Both the position numbers and the translations under genes were made by a program. From Candidatus Enterococcus murrayae (lineage in GTDB: Bacteria > Bacillota > Bacilli > Lactobacillales > Enterococcaceae): 64,000 bases of DNA. Numbering within the stretch: position 1 is the stretch's first letter; every line of letters begins with the position of its first letter. Below the pieces are notes generated by a model. The model was not told the DNA's origin. It ran no database searches and saw nothing but the letters and a program-made list of their open reading frames with translations. This document shows, piece by piece, positions 26,161 through 33,996 of this stretch. The stretch spans positions 110,573-174,572 of the forward strand of contig NZ_JAFLVR010000004.1 in NCBI RefSeq assembly GCF_017315985.1. The letters are read 5' to 3'.

Positions 26161-26757
26161 TTATTTTACTGCCGTATCAGATTCAACGATCTTTCCAACG
26201 ATTCCATAATCCTTAGCTTCTTCTGCTGAAAGCCAGAAATTACGATCGGTATCTTGTTCGATTTTTTCTAGCGTTTGACCTGTCGCTTTAGCAATCAGCT
26301 TGTTCACACGTTTGCGCATACGCAGGATTTCTTTGGCTTCAATTTGGATCTCTGTAGATTGTCCTTGTACACCGCCGGCTGGCTGGTGGATCATGTAGCG
26401 AGTATTTGGCAAGCTGTAGCGGTCCTTTTTATCAGCAGCTAAGTAAATCGTAATCCCTGCACTGGCTACCCAGCCTGTACCGATCATTTTTACTTTCGGT
26501 TTAATGAAACGGATAACATCATGGATCGTATCGCCAGATTCCACATGACCACCTTGGCTATTGATAAACATCGTGATTGGATCATCATTGATCGCTGACA
26601 AATAAAGCAATTGCTCTGTTACTGTCTTCGCTAATTCTTGAGTGATTTCTCCGTAGATTAAAATCGTCCGCTGGTTTAATAATTTTAGCAGCATTGGATT
26701 CTTTTCTTCCATTTTTTCTGTTTCTTCTTTTTCTTCTTTAGCAAAAAATTCATTCAT
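26161..26757 (-). CDS. Divergent ClpP-type protease subunit (paralogue)
   Basis: 198 residues. The catalytic triad is present: Ser99 (WVASAG), His124 (YMIHQPAGG) and Asp171 (DTDRNFW). It differs from housekeeping ClpP in several ways. The N-terminus is charged and Glu/Lys-rich, with no YDIYSRLL-type segment. INSPGG is INSQGG. GxAASMG is GWVASAG. These regions form the axial gate and part of the ATPase docking surface, so it may form its own ring or a mixed ring with limited Clp ATPase use. No CtsR-type repeat is visible upstream. It is a single gene after AGGAGG. Confidence 0.85.
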   Translation of the reverse strand: MNEFFAKEEKEETEKMEEKNPMLLKLLNQRTILIYGEITQELAKTVTEQLLYLSAINDDPITMFINSQGGHVESGDTIHDVIRFIKPKVKMIGTGWVASAGITIYLAADKKDRYSLPNTRYMIHQPAGGVQGQSTEIQIEAKEILRMRKRVNKLIAKATGQTLEKIEQDTDRNFWLSAEEAKDYGIVGKIVESDTAVK

Positions 26758-26981
26758 CTAAAATGCCTCCTCAGTTTCTATTGCTTTCACATGATTCTAG
26801 TATAGCCAAAAAACTTCAGAAATGATAGAAAGAGCACTTTAAATAAGTACGTTTTAAGCTGGAACGCGCTATTACTTACGAAAAATTATGGTACACTCAC
26901 TCCTAGAAACGTTTTTTAGTGGCACTATTTTGTATTTTATGGGATGATAGATCGTATTTTGCGAATAGAAAGGAGATCTTC

Positions 26982-27047
26982 GTGACTTATCGAAATAAGC
27001 CGCCATCATTAGCTGTTCTGTTGAAGGAATTACTCTTATCTATTTAA
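26982..27047 (+). CDS. Short Leu-rich reading frame upstream of the first APC permease (possible leader peptide)
   Basis: 21 codons starting at GTG, 6-7 nt after a very good AAAGGAG site, and ending 38 bp before the permease ATG. The C-terminal part reads SLAVLLKELLLSI, with six Leu in twelve codons using different codons. The strong ribosome binding site argues for translation. A role as a leader peptide is inference, and no clear terminator hairpin lies between it and the permease gene. The remaining 26758-26980 stretch holds only promoter-like A/T-rich sequence. Confidence 0.4.
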   Translation: MTYRNKPPSLAVLLKELLLSI

Positions 27048-27085
27048 TTAAATGAATACATTCATATGAAATAGGAGCATGCTAC

Positions 27086-28519
27086 ATGAGCGAGGAAAAG
27101 AAAAGTTTTATCTCATGGCCAGTACTAGCCATGATGTCGTTTGTTACTGTCATCGGTTTTGATGATATTATTTATAACTTTGCCAACCAGGGTCTGGGTG
27201 TCATCACTTCTTGGATTATTTTATTGCTATTATATGTGATCCCCTACTCTTTAATGGTTGGACAATTAGGTTCCGTTTTTAATCATGAAGGGGGCGGTCT
27301 GACTTCGTGGGTGCGAGGAACCAGCGGCGACCGTTTAGGCTATTTTACTGCTTGGACCTATTGGGCAGCGTCAATCCCTTACGTAGTCGATACAGCTAAT
27401 GCTGTTGTTGTCGGTTTCGGCTGGCTGATCAACGGAAATGATTCAATGGAGGACAAAATGTCTAACTCCATGTTTGCTTTATTGACTTTCTGTGTTTTCC
27501 TAGCCTTTATTTTCTTGCAGCGTCATTTTAAGAAATCCTTGGAAGTGTTGAGCACTTTAGGAGGCAGCGCGATGTTCATCATGGCGATCTTATTCGTCTT
27601 TATGACCTTTGCTTCCTTGTTTATGCCAAACGGGCACATAGAAACACAGCCGATGAACCTTGGTGCGGTCATACCAAAATTTGATCTCCATTATTTGACG
27701 ACGATTGGGCTATTGATTTATGCCATCAACGGTGCAGAATTAGTTGCACCATTTGTAACTCGGATGCGCAAACCGCAAAAAGAATTTCCAAAGGCGATGA
27801 TCATGCTGACAGTCATGACAATTTTCTTGACGGTCTTTGGCTCTTTTTCATTAGGCGTTTTCTTCAATGCGCATCACTTGCCAAATAATTTGAAAATGAA
27901 CGGATCTTATTACGCCTTCCAACGTTTAGGGGAATTCTTCCATTTAGGCAATGCCTTGATGTATATTTTCGCTGTTACTCAAATCATTTATATGTGTGCT
28001 CTTCTTGCTGTTTTGCTGGATGCTATGACACGCATGCTGATCTCTGATACCGGGAAACAATTCATGCCACAAAAATTGACCAAATTGAATGAGGATGGTT
28101 TACCGATCAATGGGTATATTTTAACGACCGCTCTAAGTGCCTTCATTCTGCTGCTAGGCGTCTTTTTGCCTGAAATGAACGATATCTTCAACTGGTTATT
28201 GAACCTGAACGGAATTATTTCTCCTGGTGTTACCTGCTGGATCTTCTACGCTTTCATCCGAATTCGTTTAAACAGCCGCAAATTCCAATCAGATTATGTT
28301 TTTATCAAAAATGATCGAATGGCTGTTTTTGTCGGCGGCTGGTGTTTAGTCGTCACTATTGTTGCTACCTTATTCGGCATCTTACCGCAAGACGCCCCTT
28401 ACGGTTCCAGCCTATTCTGGCACGAGTTGATTATCAATATTGTCGGAATCGTCGTTTTGATTGGTTTAGGCTTTATCATGCCCAGCTTAGCCAAACGTGA
28501 ACGAGAAAAAACGGCATAA
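27086..28519 (+). CDS. APC superfamily amino acid permease (first copy)
   Basis: 477 residues with about 12 hydrophobic helices. The N-terminal helices carry a FANQGLGVITSW motif and GQLGSVFNHEGGGLTSWV, typical of glutamate/GABA-antiporter-like APC members. A central LTTIGLLIYAINGAELVAPFVTRMRKPQKEFPKA loop is conserved in the family. It is clearly paralogous to the permease at 30165, sharing GQLGS, TAWTYW and KEFPKAMI. The substrate is unknown. The ATG follows an AGGAG site. Confidence 0.88.
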   Translation: MSEEKKSFISWPVLAMMSFVTVIGFDDIIYNFANQGLGVITSWIILLLLYVIPYSLMVGQLGSVFNHEGGGLTSWVRGTSGDRLGYFTAWTYWAASIPYVVDTANAVVVGFGWLINGNDSMEDKMSNSMFALLTFCVFLAFIFLQRHFKKSLEVLSTLGGSAMFIMAILFVFMTFASLFMPNGHIETQPMNLGAVIPKFDLHYLTTIGLLIYAINGAELVAPFVTRMRKPQKEFPKAMIMLTVMTIFLTVFGSFSLGVFFNAHHLPNNLKMNGSYYAFQRLGEFFHLGNALMYIFAVTQIIYMCALLAVLLDAMTRMLISDTGKQFMPQKLTKLNEDGLPINGYILTTALSAFILLLGVFLPEMNDIFNWLLNLNGIISPGVTCWIFYAFIRIRLNSRKFQSDYVFIKNDRMAVFVGGWCLVVTIVATLFGILPQDAPYGSSLFWHELIINIVGIVVLIGLGFIMPSLAKREREKTA

Positions 28520-28546
28520 TCATTATTTTGTACGTATCAAAGACTG

Positions 28547-28600
28547 TCAAAGACTGACGATCCAGCCCTTTTCAAGGCTGAGAGCTCAGTCTTTTCTTAT
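28547..28600 (+). terminator. Terminator after the first APC permease
   Basis: A two-part stem, AAAGACTGA/TCAGTCTTT enclosing CAGCC/GGCTG, followed by TTTTC. Confidence 0.7.
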
Positions 28601-28692
28601 TGCTATTCAAAAAGATTTCGACTCGTGGTAAGATGATGTCTAAACAATGTTTAATTATTCTTTAATCGAAATCATAGAAACGGGTGAGTGTT

Positions 28693-29394
28693 ATGTTGTT
28701 GTTGGGGTCATTGGTGAATTGTCTCGCGATCATGGCGGGGAGTTTTTCTGGTATCGTTCTGCGAAATATTACCGAACAGACAAAGGATACGGTAACAAAA
28801 GGAATCTCATTAGGCGTTGTTGCTTTAGCAATCCAAATGTCGATGCAGGCAAGCTCCTTTATCGTAATTATCATTAGTATTTGTCTTGGCGGGATGATTG
28901 GAGAATTTTTAAAGATCGAAGACTCGATGACTCGTTTAGGATTATTTCTGGAAAATCGCTTCGCCCGCGGCAATAGTAATTTTGCGGAAGGCTTCGTGAC
29001 TGCAACCTTGATTTATGTAATCGGATCGATGGGAATCATCGGTGCCATCGAAAGCGGTGTTACTGGTAGTCACCAGACATTGTTCACTAAAGCGGTGATG
29101 GATGGCTTCATGTCGATCATGTTGACGGCTTCTCTAGGGATCGGCGTCCTCTTCTCAGCCTTTCCGGTATTGATCTATCAAGGAGCTATTACGATTTTTG
29201 CTAGTGTGATCGTCCGCTATTTACCAAAGGAACTATTAGATAGTCTCATGAATGAGATCAGTGCAATCGGCGGATTGATGATTCTAGCGATCGGCTTGAA
29301 CGTAATGAAGCTAACTAAAATTCGTGTCTCTAATTATTTACCCGGAATTTTAGTCTTGATCACTATTATGGTCGTTCAATATTATTATTTTTAA
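28693..29394 (+). CDS. DUF554 family membrane protein
   Basis: 233 residues, mostly membrane-embedded. Family features are LGSLVNCLAIMAGSFSGIVLRN at the N-terminus, TKGISLGVVALAIQMSM, FAEGFVTATLIYVIGSMGIIGAIESG and a C-terminal GGLMILAIGLNVMKLTKIRVSNYLPG. DUF554 (YqgA/YdfK) proteins are possible transporters of unknown substrate. I chose ATG 28693. The GTG three codons earlier lies in the ribosome-binding region. Confidence 0.85.
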   Translation: MLLLGSLVNCLAIMAGSFSGIVLRNITEQTKDTVTKGISLGVVALAIQMSMQASSFIVIIISICLGGMIGEFLKIEDSMTRLGLFLENRFARGNSNFAEGFVTATLIYVIGSMGIIGAIESGVTGSHQTLFTKAVMDGFMSIMLTASLGIGVLFSAFPVLIYQGAITIFASVIVRYLPKELLDSLMNEISAIGGLMILAIGLNVMKLTKIRVSNYLPGILVLITIMVVQYYYF

Positions 29395-29427
29395 ATAGGC
29401 GAGCTAGCTCATAAGAGGAAACGAAAC

Positions 29428-29473
29428 AATAAGCAGATAAAAGGCGCTTTGCTGCGCTCCTTTATCTGCTTAT
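29428..29473. terminator. Bidirectional terminator between DUF554 and GNAT genes
   Basis: A stem of about 20 bp, AATAAGCAGATAAA-AGGCGC with its near-complement, overlaps the GNAT stop codon. U-tracts lie on both sides. Confidence 0.8.
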
Positions 29474-29887
29474 TCTTTTGACTAAATAATATTTCGTTGT
29501 ACCGACCATGGGTACATCCTCCAGCTCACCGAAAACTTCATAGCCATGTTTTAAATAGAACCCTAATGCCTGATAAGCCTTCGTTGTCAAAGTAATAGTT
29601 TTTACTTTTTCCTGCTGCGCCTGCTCTTCAATCGCTTGCAGCAGTTCAGAGCCGATACCTAAATGCTGATGCTTATCGCTGACTCCAAGCAATGAAATAT
29701 GCAGCGTATCGTACTGCTGCTTGCCTACAATACCGCCCGCTAATTGCTCATCGATCCAAGCACCGAAGGCTAGTGTCTTTTCACAAGTTTCTAGCTGATT
29801 ATCCACAAAATGATGCGCATGCTGCTGCTCAAAAACTTTATCTAAAAAAGACATCAGTGCCTCTTTCTCACTCTTTCTAATTTCCAA
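29462..29887 (-). CDS. GNAT family N-acetyltransferase
   Basis: 141 residues. The acetyl-CoA-binding region shows LLGVSDKHQHLGIGSELLQAIEEQAQ (a Q/RxxGxG/A-type loop), then TLTTKAYQALGFYLKHGYEVFGELEDVP, typical of GNAT motif B. The substrate is unknown. The start is inferred as TTG 29887, with GGAAG about 7 nt upstream. An upstream in-frame TTG (29935) has no ribosome binding site. Confidence 0.8.
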   Translation of the reverse strand: MEIRKSEKEALMSFLDKVFEQQHAHHFVDNQLETCEKTLAFGAWIDEQLAGGIVGKQQYDTLHISLLGVSDKHQHLGIGSELLQAIEEQAQQEKVKTITLTTKAYQALGFYLKHGYEVFGELEDVPMVGTTKYYLVKRISR

Positions 29888-30066
29888 CTTCTCACTTCCA
29901 GTTCTGTTTAATCTTCTAACATGAAAATTCGCCAATGATTTGATTAAAGTAAAATATCCGTTTCAACAGCCATTTTACCATGCTTTTCGTAAAAGCAAAA
30001 AAATAATAATGAAGTAAAGATGATAAATAAAAAAAAGTCCATTAGAAATCTGTAAAGTGGAATATT

Positions 30067-30095
30067 TTGCAAAACATCTTATCTATACTTATAAG
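30067..30095 (+). promoter_or_regulatory. Promoter of the second APC permease
   Basis: TTGCAA and TATAAG are separated by 17 bp, 70 bp ahead of the start codon. Confidence 0.6.
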
Positions 30096-30101
30096 AAGAA
30101 A

Positions 30102-30115
30102 TGTAAGCGCTCTAT
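30102..30115 (+). promoter_or_regulatory. Candidate CcpA cre site
   Basis: TGTAAGCGCTCTAT matches the cre consensus TGWAANCGNTNWCA at 12 of 14 positions. It overlaps the expected transcription start, which would block initiation or elongation when carbon is plentiful. Confidence 0.45.
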
Positions 30116-30164
30116 TTTAATGTCATGTGAAATTTTGCACGTAAACAGAAGGGAAGAACAACAA

Positions 30165-31604
30165 ATGGCTGATAAGAAGATTCGCTGGTTCACTGTCTCA
30201 ATGATTGCTTTTAGTATGGTTTGGGGATTCGGTAATGTCGTTAATAATTATGCCCAGCAGGGAATCTCCGTCGTGGTATCCTGGATACTGATCATGCTCC
30301 TTTATTTTATCCCTTACGCATTGATCGTCGGACAATTGGGCTCCACCTTTAAAACAAGTTCCGGCGGGGTCAGTTCGTGGGTTAAGGAGACCACTGGAAA
30401 AAGAAAGATTGCGTATTACGCCGCGTGGACCTATTGGGTCGTCCACATCACCTATTTAGCACAAAAGCCCCAATCTGTTTTGATCGCTCTGGGCTGGGTA
30501 TTTAAAGGAAATGGTCAGGTCGCCACCGACATGAGTGTTCAAACTGTTGCTATCATCTCATTGATTATTTTTTTGATCTTTCTATTTCTTTCTACTAAGG
30601 GGCTGACCACGCTAAAAGTCATCGGGAGTGTGGCTGGTTCAGGTATGCTGATCATGTCGATCCTGTTCATCATTTTAGCTGTCACTGTTCCATTTATCGA
30701 TCCTTCTTTTAAGACAGCTACACCAAATATGGGTGATGTAAAAACCTACATCCCTAATTTCAATCTAAACTATTTCGCTACCATTTCCATGCTGGTATTT
30801 GCTGTCGGCGGTGCTGAAAAGATTTCTCCTTATGTTAACTCGATCGATCATCCGACAAAGAACTTCCCAAAAGCTATGATCTTTATGGCAACAATGATTG
30901 GCTTAAGCGCAGTCCTAGGCTCCGTAGCCATGGGAATGCTGTTTGACAGCAACAATATTCCCGATGACCTGATGGCCAATGGTGCTTACAGCGCCTTCCA
31001 AATTTTAGGCAATCATTTAGGTGTGGGCAATCTTTTGATGATCGTGTATGGGCTGGCTCAAACAGCGGTTCAATCCTCGGCTCTGGCTTTTTCTATCGAT
31101 GCGCCGTTGAAAATTTTACTATCGGACGCAGATCCAGAGTATGTTCCTCAATGGCTGCGCAGGAAAAATCAAAAAGGCACTTTAGTCAATGGCTATTTGC
31201 TGACTGGACTTCTTGTAAGTATTATCATTATTTTACCAATTTTCGGGATCAAGAGTATGAGCATTCTGGTCCAATGGCTGACCAATCTAAATTCCATCGT
31301 CATGCCGATGCGGTATATCTGGGTATTCTTCGCCTATATGATGTTGAATGCACAATATAAAAAATTCCATTCGGAATATAAATTTATCAAAAATCCAAAG
31401 CTCGGCTTCTTCGTTGGCTTTTGGTGCTTTGCCTTCACCATTCTCGCTTGTATCTTGGGAATGCTGCCAAAAGTCGATTATGCGGCCGACCCTAGCTCTT
31501 GGATGTTTCAATTGGTCTCGAATATCGTCACTCCAATCGTCTTGATCCTACTTGGTATGATCTTGCCGATGATCGCAAAACGCGAACAGCAAAAATTAAC
31601 CTAA
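30165..31604 (+). CDS. APC superfamily amino acid permease (second copy)
   Basis: 479 residues with about 12 helices. It shares NNYAQQGISVVVSW, GQLGSTFKTSSGGVSSWV, AAWTYWVVH and KNFPKAMIFMATMIG with the permease at 27086, so the two are paralogues of the glutamate/GABA-antiporter-like APC group. The substrate is not predictable. The start is ATG 30165, the first Met after a GGGAAG site. The long in-frame extension to 30057 runs through the promoter. A cre-like site suggests carbon catabolite control. Confidence 0.88.
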   Translation: MADKKIRWFTVSMIAFSMVWGFGNVVNNYAQQGISVVVSWILIMLLYFIPYALIVGQLGSTFKTSSGGVSSWVKETTGKRKIAYYAAWTYWVVHITYLAQKPQSVLIALGWVFKGNGQVATDMSVQTVAIISLIIFLIFLFLSTKGLTTLKVIGSVAGSGMLIMSILFIILAVTVPFIDPSFKTATPNMGDVKTYIPNFNLNYFATISMLVFAVGGAEKISPYVNSIDHPTKNFPKAMIFMATMIGLSAVLGSVAMGMLFDSNNIPDDLMANGAYSAFQILGNHLGVGNLLMIVYGLAQTAVQSSALAFSIDAPLKILLSDADPEYVPQWLRRKNQKGTLVNGYLLTGLLVSIIIILPIFGIKSMSILVQWLTNLNSIVMPMRYIWVFFAYMMLNAQYKKFHSEYKFIKNPKLGFFVGFWCFAFTILACILGMLPKVDYAADPSSWMFQLVSNIVTPIVLILLGMILPMIAKREQQKLT

Positions 31605-31621
31605 CTACTTTCTTCCCTCCT

Positions 31622-31667
31622 CTATCTTTTTGTCTAAAACAAATTAGGCAAAAAGATAGTTTTTTTA
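31622..31667 (+). terminator. Terminator after the second APC permease
   Basis: An 11-bp stem CTATCTTTTTG/CAAAAAGATAG is followed by TTTTTTT. Confidence 0.85.
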
Positions 31668-31704
31668 CTGATTGTAGGCAGGAAGAGTGGACTAATCACT
31701 ATAG

Positions 31705-31733
31705 TTCAAATTCACTTTTTTGAAGTGTATACT
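31705..31733 (+). promoter_or_regulatory. Putative promoter of the methyltransferase-pepA unit
   Basis: TTCAAA and TATACT are separated by 17 bp, 32 bp ahead of the methyltransferase start. Confidence 0.45.
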
Positions 31734-31765
31734 AGATACAATCGATGCATAGAAAGAAGGCTCTT

Positions 31766-32506
31766 ATGTCTGACTATTTGAATGACCTCAGAACATTTTG
31801 GAATGATTTTGCCCAGGAATATGAAGCGATCCAACAAGAATCTTCTTTTCCGATTGCTGAAGAACTGCGGGATTTTTTAATCCAAGAAAAGATTCTCCCC
31901 TGTCGGACCTTTTTGGATCTTGCAGGCGGCTCAGGCCGTTATTTATCTATACTGCAGAACGACGTAAAAAAATACGACTTAGTAGATATCTCTGAGGAAA
32001 TGCTGAAGCTCGCTGCTGAAAAAGCGGGTGAGCATGTCCAGTTAATCAACCAAGCGCAAGAAATTTTTTTAAATCAAAACAAGCAGCACTATGAACTAGT
32101 TTTTTCAGCAATGAATCCCGCTCTACAAACCAAAGAAAATCTATTGGCGCTTTGCCAGGCCAGCACTGATTGGTGTTTACTTTTACGAGTGATAAAAGAT
32201 GAGGACCAGCTCTTTTCTCCATATGAAGAAAAAAATCCTTATTTGTTATTAAATCAACGCTATCAAACTTTTCTAAAGGAACTGCGGATTCCTTATCGGA
32301 CCAAACGATTTGCTTATACGAAATATGAACGAATCAGCCGCGAATTCTTTCAAGAGTACTTTGCAACTGATTTTTCGCCAGCTGAGTTGGCTCAAATCAC
32401 AGAAAACACCTTTAACGCGACACAGCAAAAGAACAATCAGCAACTTCTTGTCTTTGAATTGATTTATTTTCGCGTACCAAAGACTTATAATGAACACGGC
32501 TTTTAA
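31766..32506 (+). CDS. Class I SAM-dependent methyltransferase
   Basis: 246 residues. The SAM-binding motif I reads TFLDLAGGSGRYLSIL (GxGxG-like), followed by YDLVDISEEMLKLAAEKAGEHVQLINQ and HYELVFSAMNPALQTKENL (motif IV region). The substrate is unknown. ATG 31766 follows an AGAAGG-like site. The upstream in-frame ATG at 31745 has none. The M42 peptidase gene starts 19 bp downstream, so the two are probably co-transcribed. Confidence 0.82.
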   Translation: MSDYLNDLRTFWNDFAQEYEAIQQESSFPIAEELRDFLIQEKILPCRTFLDLAGGSGRYLSILQNDVKKYDLVDISEEMLKLAAEKAGEHVQLINQAQEIFLNQNKQHYELVFSAMNPALQTKENLLALCQASTDWCLLLRVIKDEDQLFSPYEEKNPYLLLNQRYQTFLKELRIPYRTKRFAYTKYERISREFFQEYFATDFSPAELAQITENTFNATQQKNNQQLLVFELIYFRVPKTYNEHGF

Positions 32507-32525
32507 CATTTAAGGAGGAATTTCG

Positions 32526-33599
32526 ATGAAAGAACAAACATTTCAACGAATCAAAGAATTAACAGAGCTCGCCGGAACCAGCGGATTTGAGGAAGATATT
32601 CGCAGTTACATGCGCAACGCGATTACACCACTAGTCGATGAGGTGCAGCAAGACGGCTTGGGCGGTATCTTCGGACTTCGTCAAGCGGAGAAAAACAAAC
32701 CGCGGGTGATGGCCGCAGCGCATATGGATGAAGTTGGTTTCATGTTGACAGAGATCACTCAACGGGGATTATTCAAGGTGGTGCCTCTAGGTGGATGGAA
32801 CCCTTATGTCGTCTCAGCTCAACGTTTTACTTTAAAAACCAGCAAAGGAAACTATCCTTGTATCTCCTCTTCCGTACCACCACATTTATTAAGAGGAACG
32901 AATGGACAAGGACAGATCAAGGTCGAAGATATTCTTTTTGATGCCGGCTTTGAGTCAAAAGACGAAGCATTGGCTTATGGGGTCCTCCCCGGTGACACAA
33001 TCGTTCCTCAAACAGAAACGGTCAAGACCGCAAACGGAAAAAATATTATTAGCAAAGCTTGGGATAATCGCTATGGCTGTACCGTTGTCTTAGAAGCGTT
33101 AGAAGCATTGCAAAAAGAAACCTTGGATTATACCTTGATTGCAGGCGCAAATGTGCAAGAGGAAGTTGGTTTGCGAGGAGCTAAGCCTGCTGTAACAAAA
33201 TTTCAACCGGATTTATTCTTCGCAGTGGATTGTTCAGCCGCAGACGATTTAGTGACGACTAATGGAACCTTTGGTCACTTAGGAGAAGGGACGCTGCTAC
33301 GTATCCAAGATCCTGGAATGATCTTACTTCCTCGTTTAAGAGAATATTTATTAGATACTGCAGAAACCCACAACATTCCTTACCAATATTTTGTTTCTAA
33401 AGGCGGAACAGATGCTGGTGCTGCTCAAACTGCGAACGAAGGGATTCCAAGTACAGTAATCGGAGTTTGCGGACGCTATATCCACACCCATCAAACGATG
33501 TTCAATATCGCTGATTTTGACGCCGCACGAGAAATGCTGATCCAGGTTTTAAAAGGCTTGGACGAAAGCACCATCAAGACGATCATTGCTGGAAAATAG
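32526..33599 (+). CDS. pepA: M42 family glutamyl aminopeptidase
   Basis: 357 residues. The dinuclear metal site residues of M42 enzymes are visible: VMAAAHMDEVGFML (His/Asp), ISKAWDNRYGCTVV (bridging Asp), GANVQEEVGLRGAKP (catalytic Glu pair), FFAVDCSAADD (Asp) and VCGRYIHTHQTMF (His). It trims acidic N-terminal residues from peptides in the cytosol. Lactococcal PepA is the nearest well-studied relative. The start follows AAGGAGG. The gene ends before a long leader region for the P-type ATPase. Confidence 0.92.
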   Translation: MKEQTFQRIKELTELAGTSGFEEDIRSYMRNAITPLVDEVQQDGLGGIFGLRQAEKNKPRVMAAAHMDEVGFMLTEITQRGLFKVVPLGGWNPYVVSAQRFTLKTSKGNYPCISSSVPPHLLRGTNGQGQIKVEDILFDAGFESKDEALAYGVLPGDTIVPQTETVKTANGKNIISKAWDNRYGCTVVLEALEALQKETLDYTLIAGANVQEEVGLRGAKPAVTKFQPDLFFAVDCSAADDLVTTNGTFGHLGEGTLLRIQDPGMILLPRLREYLLDTAETHNIPYQYFVSKGGTDAGAAQTANEGIPSTVIGVCGRYIHTHQTMFNIADFDAAREMLIQVLKGLDESTIKTIIAGK

Positions 33600-33706
33600 G
33601 CTCTTAATAAAAAATAAATAACTATGAAAATAAGGAACTATCTAGGCTTTTCAAGCTAACTTGAAGGTTTTATTCCGTCAGTTCAGCTTTTTTCTTGCAA
33701 TCGGAA

Positions 33707-33734
33707 TTGTTTTCCGTTAGGATTTAATTATATT
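33707..33734 (+). promoter_or_regulatory. Putative promoter of the Mn2+ riboswitch transcript
   Basis: TTGTTT and TATATT are separated by 16 bp, just ahead of the riboswitch P1 helix. An alternative TTGCAA/TAGGAT pair at 17 bp overlaps it. Confidence 0.45.
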
Positions 33735-33740
33735 AATAAC

Positions 33741-33870
33741 TCCTTAGGGGAGTAACCGGCAACATTGTTGTTGTGATATCAACAGTAAGTAAACCAGTGA
33801 TGGTTTTCTGGTATCGTATGAAATGGTGAGACCTAAGACAAGTTTAAATACTTGCCTTGGGTCTTTTTTT
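33741..33870 (+). promoter_or_regulatory. yybP-ykoY manganese riboswitch with terminator
   Basis: The 5' arm TCCTTAGGGGAGTAACC carries the family's GGGGAGUA signature. The 3' CCTAAG (33832-33837) closes P1 with CTTAGG (33743-33748). The same 3' arm is part of a 13-bp terminator stem (GACCTAAGACAAG with CTTGCCTTGGGTC, then T7). Mn2+ binding would stabilise P1 and prevent termination, turning on the P-type ATPase gene. The rest of 33600-33996 holds no gene. Confidence 0.85.
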
Positions 33871-33996
33871 GTCAGTTTTTTCACATCATGTGATGAGCTA
33901 GCTGCGAGTTTCAACTTCGTACTCTTAATATGTTAGTGGATCAGCTGCCATAAAGATTGCCGAATCAAGTGAATAAAAATTATTGGAGGATATAAA

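Noticed and set aside
28647..28877. 76-codon plus-strand frame overlapping the start of the DUF554 gene
   Set aside because: It is out of frame with the well-supported DUF554 protein and has no convincing ribosome binding site.
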